Made by a program: the position numbers and the translations under genes. From Metallyticus violacea (Eukaryota > Arthropoda > Insecta > Mantodea > Metallyticidae), in assembly GCA_030762175.1 (NCBI GenBank), contig CM060841.1, positions 12,002,501 through 12,066,500 of the forward strand: a stretch of 64,000 bases of DNA, written 5' to 3'. The notes under the pieces are model-generated. The model saw nothing but the letters and a program-made list of their open reading frames with translations, made no database searches and was not told where the DNA came from. How positions within the stretch are numbered: the first letter of the stretch is position 1; every line of letters starts with the position of its first letter. Positions 61,637 to 64,000 of this stretch are shown piece after piece.

Positions 61637-63201
61637 CTATTATTCTAAATTAAATGACTGGATGTCATATTCTTAATTTAAATTGCAAATGAAGAGAAAC
61701 ATTACTTTAATCTTATGTACAATGCAGCCGACCTCAAAATAATCACTGTCTTAACAGCGAGCATTTGACGTACAAAATTCTTCTACAAATCTTCCACATG
61801 TATCCAAACCATGGTGGTTAAATTTGTTAAGAAAACGGCTCCAATATGGTCCATAACAAAGTAAACCAGGATAATTAAAAATCACTGCAAAATAGTAAAA
61901 AGTTAAATGTAAAGAAAATAATACACACAATAAATGGTTAATTAGCTATCGAGGGCACTGCTCTCATAACTGCTCCAAATTTATCAAATTTCAAAGAGAA
62001 TTTTGTGAGTAAACCTTGTAGGATATTGTTGCGGAACGAGCTCTCATCTAGCAAGACGATATTCTCGAGCAATAGTCCAAACTCAGTTACTTATACCAAA
62101 AACAAACTGTTATGTTTTTTATGTAGCATAGTGCTACCTTGCGGTAACAGAAGAAAGAAAGGTCTTTGAAGATTCGAGAGGAACGCAAAATTCTCGGAAC
62201 AAGAGCGCACACAAACTTAGCCGAGCGGCGAATACAGGATTGTAAGCTGGGCACTTATGCGCTCATATATGCATCTTTGTTGCTATAGCATACAGTTTGT
62301 TAGAAATAAACCGCTATTACTAATAAGTTTTAATTTACCTAATGCATTTATTAGAAAGCAATTTGAATTCAGTTAAGTCAGAGTTAAAAAAAGAATACGA
62401 ACAATGAATTATATTAACATATACTGAATATGCATCATCGTAATTACGTTATAACTGGTTTTGAAATAAGTTCACAGAGATTCGATTTTATTTAATTGCA
62501 TTAAAAACGCTTTCATTAAAGAGCTTTAAAAGAGAATGAAAAGTTCATCCCCATTAGCTGAAATGCTCGAGTATATCTAGTAATAACCTACTAAGTATCT
62601 AAAAACAATTCATTGCCCGAATACGCGCTGAACTATTAAGGAATAACTCTCTATCACTCATTGAATGCTACAATTTTCCATTCTTGTGGTATCTGCTTAA
62701 TATCGCGTATCATGTTTTGTTTCTTTTAAGGTCCATGGAACTCTAAAACGGGAGAGATTTAGATAATGGCCTCTTGCAAGATATGCAATGTGTTGGCCTA
62801 AAATTAATACCTACAACTCACTTATTTTACCGGACTCTATCCTACAAAGGTTGAGGAGAACCTACATCCAGGCGGAACCTAAAATCGCCAGGTGCTAGAA
62901 AATTCTTCCTTTCTTTTCCTAAAGACAGTTCACCTTCACGAGTTTCTCATTCACCTTGACCACGCCCAACAACTGCATTCTTCCAGAATTGTTCATGTAA
63001 TTTTAAAAAAGCGCAGTCTTTTCAGTTTCCCGTCCTATGGTGCCAAATATTTCTCCTCAAATTGTCCAAAAGTTCCTCTACTCCAGTATTTTCCAAATTG
63101 TACTTTCCAACCCCCCTGGAGAATTTCCGAAATCTTACAAGAGATTCCACAAAACTTTTCTTTAATGTGGAATTTTTACCTTTTATTTTTATGATAATAT
63201 A
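61637..63201. other. Unassigned DNA
   Basis: No gene or element recognised. The 100-codon frame at 62.89-63.19 kb looks like chance. Confidence 0.4.
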
Positions 63202-64000
63202 CAGAGGGTACCAAAAATGCACACACACATCAAGCAAAGAAACAATTGTGTTAACATAACAAAACTGAATTCACACAAACAGAAAAGGATGAGCACTAAT
63301 CATCTTAGACTTTTACAGTTACAACAGTTGCTCAAAATGCCCACCATCGGCGTCGATACACTTCTGAGTACGTTGAACTACTGATTGAGCAACGTTTGTC
63401 AAAGTGTCCTCAGCGATTGCAGCACATGCCGTTTTAATTTCTTCCCGAAGTGCTGTCAGTGTAGCTGGTTTTCTACGGTATACAACATCCTTAAGAGTTC
63501 CCCATAGGTAGAAGTCCAACGGAGTTAGATCTGAGAACGCGGTGGAAACTTAATCGGACCTCTTCGTCCTATCCAGTACCTTGGATAGTGTCTTGGATCC
63601 AATGCACGGGGCTTCTTGCTGTGCGAGGTCTCCCAGATCTGCCCTTGTGAACATCGCATACGGTACCGCGAGTCTCAAATTTGTCTCGAATGCGTGCAAT
63701 TGTTACTCGCGTTGACGGTTCTGTTCTGTACATACATCCCCATTGCCTTTGAACTTCAACAACATTCTCGGTTTTGCAATACCACTTCAAAATTGCTTTC
63801 CGTTGTTCAAACGTTAATCTTGACTCCATTTTGTTGTAGCAGCGCTAGCATAACGTAATGTGAGTCACATCTGTTTACAGAACATCATACGATAATCTTG
63901 ACGTCATTTGTTCATCGCGGATTTACCTGTCACGTAGCAACGCTATCATAATGTATGTGAGTCACATCTGTTTATAGAACATCATAATACACATTACTGT
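63202..64000 (-). mobile_element. Tc1/mariner-like element with core deletion, runs off window
   Basis: Begins TA-CAGAGGGTACC (63200-63212), the same end as the 32.5-kb element. On the minus strand an HTH start (ESRLTFEQRKAILKWYCKTE, RIRDKFETRGTVCDVHKGRS, 63.83-63.61 kb) is followed after a deletion by the C-terminus (LDFYLWGTLKDVVYRRKPAT to GHFEQLL*, 63.55-63.32 kb). The third catalytic Asp (LDFYLWG) remains; the first two are deleted. Positions 63.83-64.0 kb match 33.24-33.42 kb. The far end is outside the window. Confidence 0.82.

Overview
The window is eukaryotic. It is AT-rich, intron-containing and packed with decayed transposons, with no bacterial operons, rRNA or free-standing tRNA genes. 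The repeat set (Penelope-like elements, several mariner and Tc-like DNA transposons, jockey/R1-like and RTE-like LINEs, three tRNA-derived SINE families) and the one host gene fit an arthropod with a large genome. A hemimetabolous insect (cockroach, termite or stick-insect type) is my best guess, but the species cannot be fixed from sequence alone.

One host gene can be assembled. It is an AKAP1-type mitochondrial A-kinase anchor protein on the minus strand, with coding exons at 32259-31240, 26446-26194, 19780-19463, 17774-17559, 7708-7569 and 5662-5594. All junctions use GT..AG, the phases agree, and the joined product is 671 aa: an N-terminal membrane anchor with a basic flank, a long acidic Ser/Thr-rich linker, a KH domain and a Tudor domain. 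An acceptor at 32304-32306 shows that at least one upstream non-coding exon exists. The best candidate first exon and promoter is the CpG-rich segment at 59096-59290, which has a CRE, E-boxes and a strong minus-strand splice donor, about 27 kb upstream. That link is inferred.

Layout. 1-1722: Penelope-like remnant folded into a 580-bp inverted repeat. 2840-3720: decayed DDE transposase. 5.6-32.3 kb: AKAP1, whose introns hold Penelope-like copies (8.0-9.9, 16.0, 22.4-24.4 kb), a LINE with RNase H (12.1-14.1 kb), mariner and DDE relics, a 180-bp inverted pair (21.0-21.4 kb), an 85-bp tandem array (28.8-29.1 kb) and SINEs. 32.5-49.4 kb: 5' intron or intergenic DNA with nested SINEs, mariners, a Tc-like relic and LINE pieces. 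49.6-56.4 kb: DDE scraps, a strongly diverged ~315-bp tandem array (51.6-53.1 kb), a relic of a multicopy 'SDEHG' protein, a mariner with both ends, and an LTR-retrotransposon-like leader with four primer-binding-site-like motifs. 56.4-64 kb: mostly unexplained AT-rich DNA, the candidate promoter, one SINE and a truncated DDE element running off the window.

No mobile element here has an intact reading frame. I found no CRISPR array, no gene cluster and no clear new biochemical system. The most unusual items are the palindromic Penelope-like structure, the ~315-bp diverged array, the repeated PBS-like motifs and the SDEHG relic.
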